Below are positions 1 through 8,453 of a DNA stretch of 64,000 nt, one piece after another. This DNA is from a virus. A program made the position numbers and the translations under genes. The stretch is taken from positions 1 through 64,000 of IMG/VR virus record IMGVR_UViG_3300049629_001818; one strand, written 5' to 3'. The notes below the pieces were generated by a model. That model saw only the letters and a list, made by a program, of their open reading frames with translations. It had not been told where the DNA came from and did not search any database. The number at the start of each line of letters is the position of its first letter. Within the stretch, counting starts at the first letter, position 1.

Positions 1-789
1 ATGGGTCGTGGTGACGATGACAACTCATACGCAGGTGTAATCGGACCAAAAGTTTCTACTAAGTCGGTTGCTGTAGGTACAATTGAAGTATCATCAGCTC
101 TTAGAAGAACTGAAATTGAGGATATCAAAGCCAACACTGGTATGGATATCACTCAAAAAATGGAAAGTATCCTTGTGAATGAACTTTCACAGACTATCTC
201 TAAGCAAATTGTATTTAAGATTTTCGAAATGGGTAACCTCAACAGAACTTCTGCTCCTACAAGGGGTGGTGCTTCTATCTTCGACTATAATACAAGTTAT
301 GCTACCGCACCAGGTGGTGAAACAACACACGCCTATCAGAGAAAACTTATCACCAAAATGGTTCATGCATCTAACTTCATAGCCACAGAAGGTCGTGTTG
401 GTCCAGCTCAATTCGCTGTAACAAACGGAGGTCTAGCTGCATCGCTTATGGACATCGCTGGTTATACTATCAACCCTCTAAAATCAAAATTGAGTGGTTC
501 TGGTCAGCTTTACCCAGTAGGTCAAATTGGTGATATCACCGTATATGTTGATCCTTATATGAAGTATAACGACAACAGAATCGTAATCGGAAGAAAGAAC
601 AACCCTGATCAACCAGGTATCATCTTTGTTCCTTACTTGATGGCACAATCCATCAGTATTATCTCAGAAGCTACATTCGCACCAAGAATGCTTTTAAGAT
701 CTAGATACGCTGTAACTGAAGTAGGTTGGTATCCACAAAAGCAGTATATGACTATGGTCGTTACTGACGCCAATGGATACTTGAACTAA
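1..789 (+). CDS. gp23: Major capsid protein, T4 gp23-like (3' part)
   Basis: This is the C-terminal part of the main head shell protein. The reading frame is open from the first base, and 262 residues is about half the length of T4 gp23 (about 520), so the true start lies upstream of the window. The segment LRRTEIEDIKANTGMDI followed by the ILVNELSQTI helix matches the gp23 pattern in which an acidic helix and 'GMDxxxEL' lead into the P-domain. A Gly/Ala-rich segment with 'IFDYN' follows, as in gp23. A strong terminator lies just downstream, as expected for a highly expressed late gene. The family call is firm from context with the portal and gp4 genes. Confidence 0.85.
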   Translation: MGRGDDDNSYAGVIGPKVSTKSVAVGTIEVSSALRRTEIEDIKANTGMDITQKMESILVNELSQTISKQIVFKIFEMGNLNRTSAPTRGGASIFDYNTSYATAPGGETTHAYQRKLITKMVHASNFIATEGRVGPAQFAVTNGGLAASLMDIAGYTINPLKSKLSGSGQLYPVGQIGDITVYVDPYMKYNDNRIVIGRKNNPDQPGIIFVPYLMAQSISIISEATFAPRMLLRSRYAVTEVGWYPQKQYMTMVVTDANGYLN

Positions 790-810
790 CCTTCTTGTAA
801 TCAAAAAAAG

Positions 811-842
811 AAAAAGTCCCTCCAAAAGAGGGACTTTTTTTA
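811..842 (+). terminator. Intrinsic terminator after the major capsid gene
   Basis: GTCCCTC (816-822) pairs perfectly with GAGGGAC (828-834) around a CAAAA loop, flanked by an A-run and followed by a T-run. It ends capsid transcription before the homing-endonuclease gene. Confidence 0.9.
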
Positions 843-880
843 TTTCTATATATATAATATGAAACATTCGCTCCTCGTCT

Positions 881-2398
881 ATGGATGAACTAAGATTAAA
901 TAAGATAAATGAAGTCACACAAGGTCACTCTGTTAGATTACGAGAAAATTTCCTCAGAAATAATTTCTCTGATCTATACAAAGAGATCGTAAGTTTTTGT
1001 AAAAATATTGAAGACTTACCCTTTATCCAGAAAATTTGGCATTGGGTATCGAACCAACCGAAGTATTATACTTGTAAGTGTGGGAGTAAAACCTCTTTTC
1101 ACCGTAACTGGAGAGATGGATATAGGGACTTTTGTTCAGCAAAATGTTCAGCCACAGATCAATCTACAAAAGAGAAGAGAATGAATACCTCGATAGAAAA
1201 GTGGGGTGTGGATAACGTTTCTAAGTCAGATACCATCAAAAAAAGACAGGAAGAAACTAACCTAGAGAGATGGGGTCATAAATCTAGTTTTCAAAACCCA
1301 GAAATACAAGAAAAATACAAGAAAACGGCACTTGAAAAATGGGGAACAGATCATTACTTTAAGACTGAAGAATTTAAATTGAAAACAAAAAAATATTACT
1401 TAGAAAGATGGGGCGTCAATCACCAGCTAGAACTCGACCAGGTCAAAGAAAAAATAAAACAAACTTGCCTCATAAAATACGGAGTTGAAACATACTTGAA
1501 CACAAAACATTCAAGAGATAATATAAAATCATACAATAGAAGTAAATTTGAAGATGAAATTTCTTCTTTTCTAAACGAAAAAGAAATCAACCATAAAATT
1601 AGTGAAAGAGATCTTATTTCACCTCTACTTCTTGATATTTATATACCAGATCACAATCTCGCTATTGAGTTCAACAGACTTTATTGGCATAGTGAATTTA
1701 AAAAAGATAAAAACTATCATCTCACGAAAACAAACTTATGTAAAGAAAGAGGCGTTCAACTTATACATATCTGGGAGGATGACTGGAAAAATAGAAAAGA
1801 AGTTCTTAAATCTATTTTATTAAATAGATGTAAAAAATCTAAAAATAGAATATTTGCTAGAAAATGCCAAATTAAAGGGGTAACTCAAAGAGAAATAGTT
1901 TCTAAGTTTTTAAATGATAATCATATACAAGGTTATTCCAACTATTCAACAGCGTTGGGTCTTTTTTATGAAGATAGATTAGTAAGCTTAATGACTTTTG
2001 GCTTTCGTTGGATCAATGGAAAAAAAGAATATGAACTTCTAAGATTTTGTAACGGTATTGATTATCAGGTCACTGGTTCGGCATCTAGATTGTTCGAATA
2101 TTTTATCAGAAATAACACAAATATTGAAGAGATCAAAACCTACGCAGATCTTTCCCTATATTCTGGTGAAGTATATTCTAGACTCGGATTCATTTTTGAT
2201 AAGAATAGTGGATTGAACTACTGGTGGGTGGTCGATGGTTTGAGAAAACATCGGTTTGGTTACAATAAAAGAAAATTAGTTAGTCTAGGCCATGATTCAA
2301 CACTTACTGAAGTTCAAATCATGCATTCACAAAATTATTATAGAATTTGGGGATGTGGTCAAGATAAATGGATCTGGAAAAGACCCTCAATTTCCTAA
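881..2398 (+). CDS. Freestanding homing endonuclease-like protein (Vsr/PD-(D/E)XK type)
   Basis: This 505-residue protein is probably a selfish, DNA-cutting mobile gene. A Cys-rich zinc-ribbon-like segment (CKCGSKTSF...FCSAKCS, about residues 65-90) is followed by five DNA-binding-type repeats of the form E(K/R)WGxxx (EKWGVDN, ERWGHKS, EKWGTDH, ERWGVNH, IKYGVET; about 105-205). A Vsr-like nuclease core follows (LLDIYIPDHNLAIEFN, YWHS, QLIHIWEDDW; about 255-310), then a C-terminal domain of about 170 residues. It sits between gp23 and gp4, a classic place for T4-like homing genes. Its 3' end overlaps the convergent gp4 gene by 12 bp. The nuclease class is inferred from motifs only. Confidence 0.75.
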   Translation: MDELRLNKINEVTQGHSVRLRENFLRNNFSDLYKEIVSFCKNIEDLPFIQKIWHWVSNQPKYYTCKCGSKTSFHRNWRDGYRDFCSAKCSATDQSTKEKRMNTSIEKWGVDNVSKSDTIKKRQEETNLERWGHKSSFQNPEIQEKYKKTALEKWGTDHYFKTEEFKLKTKKYYLERWGVNHQLELDQVKEKIKQTCLIKYGVETYLNTKHSRDNIKSYNRSKFEDEISSFLNEKEINHKISERDLISPLLLDIYIPDHNLAIEFNRLYWHSEFKKDKNYHLTKTNLCKERGVQLIHIWEDDWKNRKEVLKSILLNRCKKSKNRIFARKCQIKGVTQREIVSKFLNDNHIQGYSNYSTALGLFYEDRLVSLMTFGFRWINGKKEYELLRFCNGIDYQVTGSASRLFEYFIRNNTNIEEIKTYADLSLYSGEVYSRLGFIFDKNSGLNYWWVVDGLRKHRFGYNKRKLVSLGHDSTLTEVQIMHSQNYYRIWGCGQDKWIWKRPSIS

Positions 2399-2893
2399 AT
2401 GTTCTTCGGTGATAATAATGAACTCGAACCCTTTTCTCTGACAATATTCTATCATATACTTCCACTTTTGTAGGTTTTTATTATATGTTTTTAAGCTGTA
2501 TTCGAGATTTCTTATCTGTTTCGAGGTCATGTTTTCCTTGATTACTGGCTCAATTGTTTCTGAGCGTGGTTTAACCTCTGCTACAACTTTAGAAAGACTA
2601 CCGTCTGATTTATAAAGTTCATAGTAAAAATCAGGATAATAAGTATGTTGGGTTGTCTCAAAATCTTTTCTTACAGAACTCCATTCGGTTTTCTCATAAG
2701 GTATTTTAATATATTCTGAGCACCACCTTGAAATTTTATCATTAAGATCTAGATAGATCATCATTTTTTTCTCAAGACCACTTCTATAATAGACGCCACC
2801 TTCGTTGTTAGCTTTAATGAGTTTATCACGATTCTGTGGAATATACAATCCTTGATGGTATTTCTGTGTGTTAGTAGGTTTTTGGTTTAACAT
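2387..2893 (-). CDS. gp4: Head completion nuclease, T4 gp4-like
   Basis: This 168-residue protein is expected to trim or seal packaged DNA during head completion, before tail joining. It follows T4 gp4 closely in order: KYHQGLYIPQNRDK at the N-terminus, 'YRSGLEKKMM', then 'WCSEYIKIPYE', a TYYPDFYYELY segment and 'VVAEVKPRSET', which form a PD-(D/E)XK-like core, and finally 'WKYMIEYCQRKGFEFIIITEE'. T4 gp4 is about 150 residues. It is divergent from the next gene with a 19-bp spacer that carries a TATATATA box readable on both strands. Its last codons overlap the homing-endonuclease gene tail to tail. Confidence 0.85.
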   Translation of the reverse strand: MLNQKPTNTQKYHQGLYIPQNRDKLIKANNEGGVYYRSGLEKKMMIYLDLNDKISRWCSEYIKIPYEKTEWSSVRKDFETTQHTYYPDFYYELYKSDGSLSKVVAEVKPRSETIEPVIKENMTSKQIRNLEYSLKTYNKNLQKWKYMIEYCQRKGFEFIIITEEHLGN

Positions 2894-2896
2894 ATC

Positions 2897-2906
2897 TTTA
2901 TATATA
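2897..2906 (+). promoter_or_regulatory. Phage-type TTTATATATA box in a 19-bp divergent spacer
   Basis: The box lies 6 nt before the ATG at 2913. On the other strand the same TATATATA core lies about 5 nt before the gp4 start. Nothing else fits between the two genes, so this one AT core probably serves both directions. Confidence 0.55.
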
Positions 2907-2912
2907 GAAGAA

Positions 2913-3605
2913 ATGGGAATTCTTCTAGATAAAGTTCAATCAGATAATAATCTAAAAAAGGTATCTACCGCAGATGCCTATAAAAATAATTCTGTATTTT
3001 TTTATAATAAATATCGAGGTAGTGATAAAGAGGTCCAGAACATTCCCTTTCGTGAGATTAGTTTCGGTGGTTTTTATTTTTTTCATTATCGAGATGAATC
3101 TAATTGGATGAGTTATTCACCGGTATTTACGGTAGAGTTCAAGAAATTTGAGAATAAAATTGTTATACTAGCTCTGAACTTGAATTTTATACCACTAGAG
3201 TTTCGTGCGAGAATATTTGATGATTATATGATAGAGGATGATTTTACAAAAAATCGTGATCTACCGGTCGATTTTCAAGGCATCTACAATAAACTTTTAC
3301 AAATAGGATTTGAATATAGCCTCATGGAGTATAATATGGCACAGCTCACTCAATCTCACAGAATCAATACCAATCTAGTTCCAAGATTTCTATACGCTGG
3401 TCACCCTATCAATAAATATGATCCAAAAAAATTATACGAGATTATGCTCGCCAAGAAAGATAAACAACAACAAAGAGACGCAGAAATGAAAAGGTTATCT
3501 CTTGAGCAGCTCTATAAAGAAGCCGAGGGTAAGAACTTTACTCCAGTTGAGTTAAAAGAAAGATACGATAGAATCCAGAGAAACTTAGAAAAGTTCAACC
3601 AATAA
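2913..3605 (+). CDS. Conserved virion-associated protein of unknown function
   Basis: I do not recognise a named family for this 230-residue protein. The frame is open from 2868, but the ATG at 2913 is preferred because the TTTATATATA promoter box at 2897-2906 lies inside the longer reading. The sequence has an alternating beta-type N-terminal half (FGGFYFFHYRDE, FTVEFKKFENKIVILALNLNFIP) and a charged, coiled-coil-like C-terminus (about residues 185-230). Its place between gp4 and the portal gene suggests a head or head-tail structural or assembly role, which is inference only. Confidence 0.6.
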   Translation: MGILLDKVQSDNNLKKVSTADAYKNNSVFFYNKYRGSDKEVQNIPFREISFGGFYFFHYRDESNWMSYSPVFTVEFKKFENKIVILALNLNFIPLEFRARIFDDYMIEDDFTKNRDLPVDFQGIYNKLLQIGFEYSLMEYNMAQLTQSHRINTNLVPRFLYAGHPINKYDPKKLYEIMLAKKDKQQQRDAEMKRLSLEQLYKEAEGKNFTPVELKERYDRIQRNLEKFNQ

Positions 3606-3612
3606 CCAAAAT

Positions 3613-3623
3613 TTTAATATATA
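3613..3623 (+). promoter_or_regulatory. Phage-type promoter box before the portal gene
   Basis: An exact TTTAATATATA copy lies 22 nt before the portal ATG. It is one of eight exact copies found upstream of genes in the window. Confidence 0.6.
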
Positions 3624-3645
3624 AAAATAAAGATTAAAAGTTTTA

Positions 3646-5352
3646 ATGGCATCATACAATCCTCAAAATAGAGAAGGCTCTGGACTGATAATGAGTTCAT
3701 CAGTCGAAAATCGTGGTCTTTTCTCACGACTTTTAAGAAATTTGAGTTCATGGGGTATGAAATACGACGATATGATCTTAAGAAACACCGTGGGTGTAAA
3801 TATGAATGAGGATCCATATTCTCAAAAAGATGGATCGTATTATGATTTTTTCTCACAAAGAGCAGTTGCTAGTGTATTAAACAAAAAATCAATACCTTAT
3901 CTTGATAGAGCTTATATTGATAAAAGAAGAATACTTCGTGAATATTCGATCAAAGATTACCTGAGAGATTATGTTTCAAGAGTAGCCGAAGAGGCAATTA
4001 TTTATAGTGAGAAAGATTTTTGTACACCAAAAAACATATCCGCCTCGTATTCACAAGAAATTAGAGATAAATATCAAGAGTTTTTCGAGAAAATATATAA
4101 CAAATACGGATTTAATGATGGCATAACAGCTTTCAATCTAATGAAAGATTTTTTGATAGATGGTTACATAGCCATGGAAATTGTTTGGGATGATAAAAAA
4201 CAAAACGTTGTTCATTTCAACAGATTAAAGCCGGAAACATTAGTTCCAGCTTATGAACCAAATATTGGAAATCTTTGGATTCAATTTCCCGAAGATCCAC
4301 AACTAAGAAGAATTTTTCTTGATTCACAGATAATCTTCATCTCTTATTCAACACAAAACGACTACACAGAGATTTCTTATCTTGAGGGTCTTATCAAGCC
4401 TTACAACCAGTTGAAAGTTATTGAACAAGCAAGAATAATGTTCAATGTTATCAATGCTACACTTTATCAACAATTTACGATTCCTGTGAAAGGTCTTCCT
4501 CGTCAAAGAGCAGAGGAGCAAATCGGTCAACTTATTTCTGACTACTCTGAAGAAGTTGAATGGGATGATACACTAGGAACTCTTCAGATTAGTGGATCGA
4601 AACATCTACCCTACAACAAACAATATTGGTTTCCTGATAGTGATGCTGGAACTCCTACCATGGAAATTAAACAACCCCAAGGTCACAACTTAAACGAGGA
4701 TGTTATTCTTGGATACTTTAAGAAAGCTCTTCAATCAGCTTCTAAAATTCCTTTTCAGAGATTTGATGAAACCTCTGGTGGTGGAACTATTTATGAAGAA
4801 ATATCTTCGATGACTCGTGATGAAGTTGTATTTGGAAATTTTATCGGTCGTCTTCGTGCAATCTATAAAGAACTCATCGTTAAGCCCATAAGACTTCAGA
4901 TGTGTATGGAGTTTCCCGAGCTCAAAGATGATGAAGTTTTCTTAAATGAGTGTGATATTGTTTTTAATGTAAATCAAATTTTTGAGAATTGGAGAAAGCT
5001 GTCAAATATGGATAAAAAAGTATCTATTGTTACTAATCTTCTTTCTCTTATGAAAGACGATAGAACTTATTTCCATATTGATTATCTTATGGAACATATC
5101 TATGGTCTTTCTCAAGAAGAAAGAAATGAAAATGAAAGATATTGGTTAAATAAAAAAGTAGAAGGTTCATCAGAAGCAACACCGGATATGGGTGGTGTTC
5201 CCGAGGGTGGAGCTACTGAACCCGGTGCAGAGACGCCACCAGCAGAACCAGGTACAGAGGAGCCACCAGCACAAGGACCACCAGCACAAGGACCACCAGC
5301 ACAAGGTGGAACTGAGACTCCACCAGAGCCCGGAACAGAGTTTGAGTTTTAA
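3646..5352 (+). CDS. gp20: Portal vertex protein, T4 gp20-like
   Basis: This is the dodecameric portal through which DNA is packaged and the head joins the tail. At 568 residues it is slightly longer than T4 gp20 (524). The central and C-terminal parts show the gp20 signature: 'IPFQRFDETSGGG', 'EISSMTRDEVVFGNFIGRLR', then 'IYKELIVKPI' and 'MEFPEL'. The final 50 or so residues are a Pro/Gly/Glu-rich tail with three tandem PPAQG units, which T4 lacks; a 15-bp DNA repeat encodes them. A TTTAATATATA box lies 22 nt upstream. The gene follows the capsid and head-completion genes, as expected of a head module. Confidence 0.9.
   Translation: MASYNPQNREGSGLIMSSSVENRGLFSRLLRNLSSWGMKYDDMILRNTVGVNMNEDPYSQKDGSYYDFFSQRAVASVLNKKSIPYLDRAYIDKRRILREYSIKDYLRDYVSRVAEEAIIYSEKDFCTPKNISASYSQEIRDKYQEFFEKIYNKYGFNDGITAFNLMKDFLIDGYIAMEIVWDDKKQNVVHFNRLKPETLVPAYEPNIGNLWIQFPEDPQLRRIFLDSQIIFISYSTQNDYTEISYLEGLIKPYNQLKVIEQARIMFNVINATLYQQFTIPVKGLPRQRAEEQIGQLISDYSEEVEWDDTLGTLQISGSKHLPYNKQYWFPDSDAGTPTMEIKQPQGHNLNEDVILGYFKKALQSASKIPFQRFDETSGGGTIYEEISSMTRDEVVFGNFIGRLRAIYKELIVKPIRLQMCMEFPELKDDEVFLNECDIVFNVNQIFENWRKLSNMDKKVSIVTNLLSLMKDDRTYFHIDYLMEHIYGLSQEERNENERYWLNKKVEGSSEATPDMGGVPEGGATEPGAETPPAEPGTEEPPAQGPPAQGPPAQGGTETPPEPGTEFEF
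5263..5307 (+). repeat. Three tandem 15-bp units in the portal gene
   Basis: CCACCAGCACAAGGA occurs three times in a row, the last copy ending in T. It encodes the PPAQG repeats of the portal tail and could vary in number by slippage. Confidence 0.85.
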
Positions 5353-5720
5353 TCTAGTTGTTTAGAAGTGACTTTCGTGCCACTTGAACGAGATAATATT
5401 CTTTTTTTTATCTCAATGTTTTGTATTGGATATTCAACACCTAAAGATTTCTTTAGTGATTCTTTTCTTTTTGACTCAGAGCACTTTCTACACTTATATT
5501 CTCCCCAGTTATTATCGTATTTGATATAGTTCTTGTAAATAACATCTTTTTCTATACCACAACTATCACACTTACAACGAATTCTATGATGACTTCCCGA
5601 AGTAAGTAGTTCAACCGGTATGGATATTTCTTCTCCCAGTGCTGTTTCATATCCGAGATTCTCAAAGTGATTTATATTTTGCTCGGTAATTTTTACCCGT
5701 ATTTCTTTTGTGATGATCAT
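5349..5720 (-). pseudogene. Remnant of a homing-endonuclease-like gene (N-terminal fragment)
   Basis: This 123-residue reading frame holds only the DNA-binding front of a homing endonuclease. It contains a four-cysteine zinc-ribbon-like pair (RCKCDSCG ... YKCRKCSE, about residues 50-85) and one repeat of the type seen in the 881-2398 protein (KSLGVEYPIQN then IKKRI). The nuclease domain is missing, and the frame ends against the portal stop, overlapping it by 4 bp. It is best read as a decayed or truncated copy. A small standalone DNA-binding protein is the alternative. Confidence 0.6.
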
Positions 5721-5724
5721 ATAT

Positions 5725-5735
5725 TTTTATATATA
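5725..5735 (+). promoter_or_regulatory. Phage-type TTTTATATATA box
   Basis: This variant box lies 37 nt before the small gene at 5773, and its AT core also sits just upstream of the leftward remnant gene starting at 5720. Confidence 0.4.
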
Positions 5736-5772
5736 TGAAAAGGATTATTCCCAGAAAAAATAAAAAACCACT

Positions 5773-5958
5773 ATGAAAGACCAACTAATCAAATCAGAAA
5801 CAGGACTCAAAAAAGAAGAAATCTCTCTACTAAGAGAAAGATTTATTCACCAGTATTGTAGAGACAAAGGTTGGAACCCCGAAAATTTATCTACCGAGCA
5901 ACTTTTAGAGATTTCTCAAAACAGAGAATACAAGAACCCAGGACTTATTCTTGGTTAG
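5773..5958 (+). CDS. Small conserved phage protein, 61 aa
   Basis: This is a short, well-formed gene with an A-rich leader. Its C-terminal half reads 'YCRDKGWNPENLSTEQLLEI' then 'YKNPGLILG', a pattern I associate with small uncharacterised proteins of T4-like phages. No function can be assigned. It runs 14 bp into the end of the convergent peptidase gene. Confidence 0.65.
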   Translation: MKDQLIKSETGLKKEEISLLRERFIHQYCRDKGWNPENLSTEQLLEISQNREYKNPGLILG

Positions 5959-7036
5959 AGAAGTGTTGATAATAATCGATAAAATCAACTAAGTTTTCTC
6001 TATCGGCAAAATACTGCATAGAACCATCAATTTCAACATAACATTCTTCACCATTCCAGTGGATTTTTTGGTATTCGACTTCCATTTTATCGAGGACCAT
6101 CTTAATATCTTCAAGTGAAATTTCGTCATTACTATCAACGGGATCACCGAATTCGTCTATCGTTATTCCGTCATAGTAAGTTTTCCCGTGAGAATAGGTA
6201 GAACTATCCGATTGACTAAAGTAATCATCGAACCATTCATCTCGTTCAGTATAGCTTTGGCTCCTCCCCCAATATCCATAGTCGTATCCCCAACCACTAT
6301 CTTTTACCTTAGGGTCTCTAGCTACTACTACTGATTCCCAATCAATTTGAGTAACTGCGTAGCAAAGATTTTCAAGGTGTGAAATAATTTGAGATTCATA
6401 AGTTGAGTGCTCGTCTCGGTAACCTACTGAAATATTTGTGCATTCTGGAACTATCGAGGCAAACTGATTGGAATCGGTGTAAATACCCGTGGGATCCGGC
6501 TCATACCTAAAACCATAACCGGTTTCGTTTAGTCGCCTTGATAGATCTCTAGCGAACTCGTCTGAGGCTGTTCTTCCGTAAGATTGGTGTGTAATCACCG
6601 AGTGTGTGCCTCGTCTATCGAAAGAAATTATTTTCGTAATCAGTGGATACATTTCGGTAAATACTCTTTTAAGTTTTCCCGAACCAACACAACCTCTTTC
6701 TTCACCTAGAAAAAAATAATAAAGACCTTGAACACCTTTATGAATCATCCAAAGAAGGATAGTCATACCAGATTTATCGTCAGCTCCGAGAATGGTTCGA
6801 CCATCGGTAAAAATTTTATCATCACGAATAACATGTGTTACTCTTGATTTTTCATACGATGCGGTATCTAAGTGACAAGTAAACATTGTCGTAGTTGTTT
6901 TATCTCCAACATACATAAAATAGTTTCCAAACTCATCGATACAAATACCTTTCGGTAAAAATCGTTCAAGTTCCCGTTCGTGACCGTGTGGATAAGTTTG
7001 AGAGGTCAGCTCTAAAAAAGTGTCTATAATTTTCAT
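5945..7036 (-). CDS. M42/M28-type zinc metallopeptidase
   Basis: This is a probable cytoplasmic di-zinc aminopeptidase of 363 residues. The ligand pattern is complete: H and D in 'TCHLDTA', D in 'ILGADDKSG', the Glu pair in 'FLGEERGCVGSG', D in 'SFDRRGT' and H in 'DEHSTYE'. The domain begins with 'TSQTYPHGHE' and covers about residues 5-245. A Tyr/Ser/Asp-rich stretch and a short C-terminal domain (about 315-363) follow. It is a clear paralogue of the 552-residue protein at 13729-15387, sharing TYPHGHE, the zinc motifs and 'PECTNISVGY'. A host-type promoter lies immediately upstream. Its substrate cannot be inferred. Confidence 0.8.
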   Translation of the reverse strand: MKIIDTFLELTSQTYPHGHERELERFLPKGICIDEFGNYFMYVGDKTTTTMFTCHLDTASYEKSRVTHVIRDDKIFTDGRTILGADDKSGMTILLWMIHKGVQGLYYFFLGEERGCVGSGKLKRVFTEMYPLITKIISFDRRGTHSVITHQSYGRTASDEFARDLSRRLNETGYGFRYEPDPTGIYTDSNQFASIVPECTNISVGYRDEHSTYESQIISHLENLCYAVTQIDWESVVVARDPKVKDSGWGYDYGYWGRSQSYTERDEWFDDYFSQSDSSTYSHGKTYYDGITIDEFGDPVDSNDEISLEDIKMVLDKMEVEYQKIHWNGEECYVEIDGSMQYFADRENLVDFIDYYQHFSNQE

Positions 7037-7041
7037 AATAG

Positions 7042-7071
7042 CAAAGTTACGGAATATTTTTTAATTTCCAG
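7042..7071 (-). promoter_or_regulatory. Bacteroidota-type promoter for the peptidase gene
   Basis: On the minus strand, TAACTTTG (the -7 element TAnnTTTG) is preceded at 19 nt by CTG, one mismatch from TTG. The -7 box ends only 5 nt before the ATG. Confidence 0.5.
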
Positions 7072-7135
7072 CTATATTCTATGAAAAAAAAACTTATAGT
7101 CTAAAAAAAACTATAAAAAGAAAAAATAACATAAA

Positions 7136-7882
7136 GTGCCTCCATTCTCATTTATTATAGCTTTCAGATTTTCACAAGATAGGATTATGAACCTAAGAAA
7201 AGTCCTTGAATGGGTGTCCGGTTTTCAGGGTGTTGAAATTATTGTAGTAGAACAAGATAGAAACACCAAAATCGATCATCTAAACCTACCAGGTAAACAT
7301 ATTTTTATGTATAACGACGGGCCTTTCATTAAATCTTTAGCCTATAACGTAGGTCTTAAACACTCAACTAGTCAGGTTGTGGTCTTTGGAGATGCCGATG
7401 TGATTATGAATCCAAATGAACTAATTGATTCACTCAATCAAACGCAGTTCTACGATGTAGTGAATCCCTACAAATCAGTAGTTGATCTAGAGGAGTGGGA
7501 GAATAATCTTGATTTCAATCAAATTTTAGGAATCAACCGTCCAGGTAGAGGTGAAAACGATCATCAAAAAGTTCCTTTCTGTGGAGGTATTACTATTTTT
7601 AGAAGACCTGCTATCGAAAGAATTGCCGGATGGCCTGAAGAATATATCGGTTGGGGAGCCGAAGACGATGCGCAGAGTGTTAAAGTATCTCGTCTTCTAT
7701 CTAACCACCAAATGCCCTATCGAGCATTTCATTTTTGGCACCACAGAGGCCAACCCGATATGGAACTCTACCAGAAAAATCTTCAACTATTCAATCAATT
7801 CAGGATGATCGATGATAAGAACTTAGAGGCTTATATCAACAACTCGAGACCTAAAATAGGCCTTTCTAATCGATTGGCCTAA
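7136..7882 (+). CDS. Glycosyltransferase (GT2/GT7-like)
   Basis: This 248-residue protein probably transfers a sugar from a nucleotide sugar. It has an N-terminal GT-A fold start (FSFIIAFRFSQDR), 'VEIIVVEQD', a metal-binding-type 'VVFGDADVIM' (DxD, about residues 80-90) and the galactosyltransferase C-domain motif 'WPEEYIGWGAEDDA' (about 175-190), followed by the conserved 'FHFWHHRG'. The start is a GTG, chosen because the reading begins directly with the first beta strand. It may modify a virion protein, DNA or host surface glycan; the sequence does not decide which. Confidence 0.8.
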   Translation: MPPFSFIIAFRFSQDRIMNLRKVLEWVSGFQGVEIIVVEQDRNTKIDHLNLPGKHIFMYNDGPFIKSLAYNVGLKHSTSQVVVFGDADVIMNPNELIDSLNQTQFYDVVNPYKSVVDLEEWENNLDFNQILGINRPGRGENDHQKVPFCGGITIFRRPAIERIAGWPEEYIGWGAEDDAQSVKVSRLLSNHQMPYRAFHFWHHRGQPDMELYQKNLQLFNQFRMIDDKNLEAYINNSRPKIGLSNRLA

Positions 7883-7889
7883 ATATTTT

Positions 7890-8429
7890 TTATCTTTGAA
7901 TACGAACCCTGCCGTATTTAGATAGGATTCCGTAGAGGTTTTTCCATTCACTATCTAAATCTTCTACAACCATGTCAATCCACACCTTACCGTCTAAAAC
8001 TTGAACTTGGGTTCCATTTTCTAAATCTTCTTTCATAGAAACCAGATTATAAGTTTTTTCTCTTACAAATCTATAGGGCATATTTTGAATGATAAAGTAT
8101 AATATCACCGGCTCGATATCGTTCTCATCTACTACTCTAGAAATTTTTATAGATTCATTCGAACGAGTCAGTATGAATAGAGAGTTTTCAATAGAAACAA
8201 CGCAGTGACGAAGGCCTGTTTTTTGTAAAAGATACAGAGCTTCAGATTTCAAGTTTACATCATCAAGTGTGTAGCAAAAAAGAGCTTCACTTGTAAGTGT
8301 ATCGTCCACTTTAGATATATTACGAATAAACCAATTTCTTGAATAAAGAATGGATTCTATAATAGATTTTTGAGCGTGATCATAATCGAAAAAGATAATA
8401 AAACTTGACTGATGTAGAGAATCAAACAT
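7890..8429 (-). CDS. Protein of unknown function, 179 aa
   Basis: I do not recognise the family. The protein looks globular with mixed alpha/beta content and ends in a basic KYGRVRIQR. A TTTAATATATA box ends 5 nt before the ATG, so the mRNA may be leaderless. It lies upstream of nothing on its strand, and its 3' end faces the glycosyltransferase gene across 7 bp. Confidence 0.6.
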   Translation of the reverse strand: MFDSLHQSSFIIFFDYDHAQKSIIESILYSRNWFIRNISKVDDTLTSEALFCYTLDDVNLKSEALYLLQKTGLRHCVVSIENSLFILTRSNESIKISRVVDENDIEPVILYFIIQNMPYRFVREKTYNLVSMKEDLENGTQVQVLDGKVWIDMVVEDLDSEWKNLYGILSKYGRVRIQR

Positions 8430-8434
8430 GAAGG

Positions 8435-8445
8435 TATATATTAAA
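8435..8445 (-). promoter_or_regulatory. Phage-type promoter box, 5 nt from the start codon
   Basis: An exact TTTAATATATA on the minus strand is separated from the ATG at 8429 by 5 nt only. Confidence 0.6.
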
Positions 8446-8453
8446 AAAGAAGA

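Noticed and set aside
7072-7112. A TATAGT...ACTATA hairpin before the glycosyltransferase gene
   Set aside because: A six-bp AT-only stem in an A-rich spacer is expected by chance and no T-run follows.
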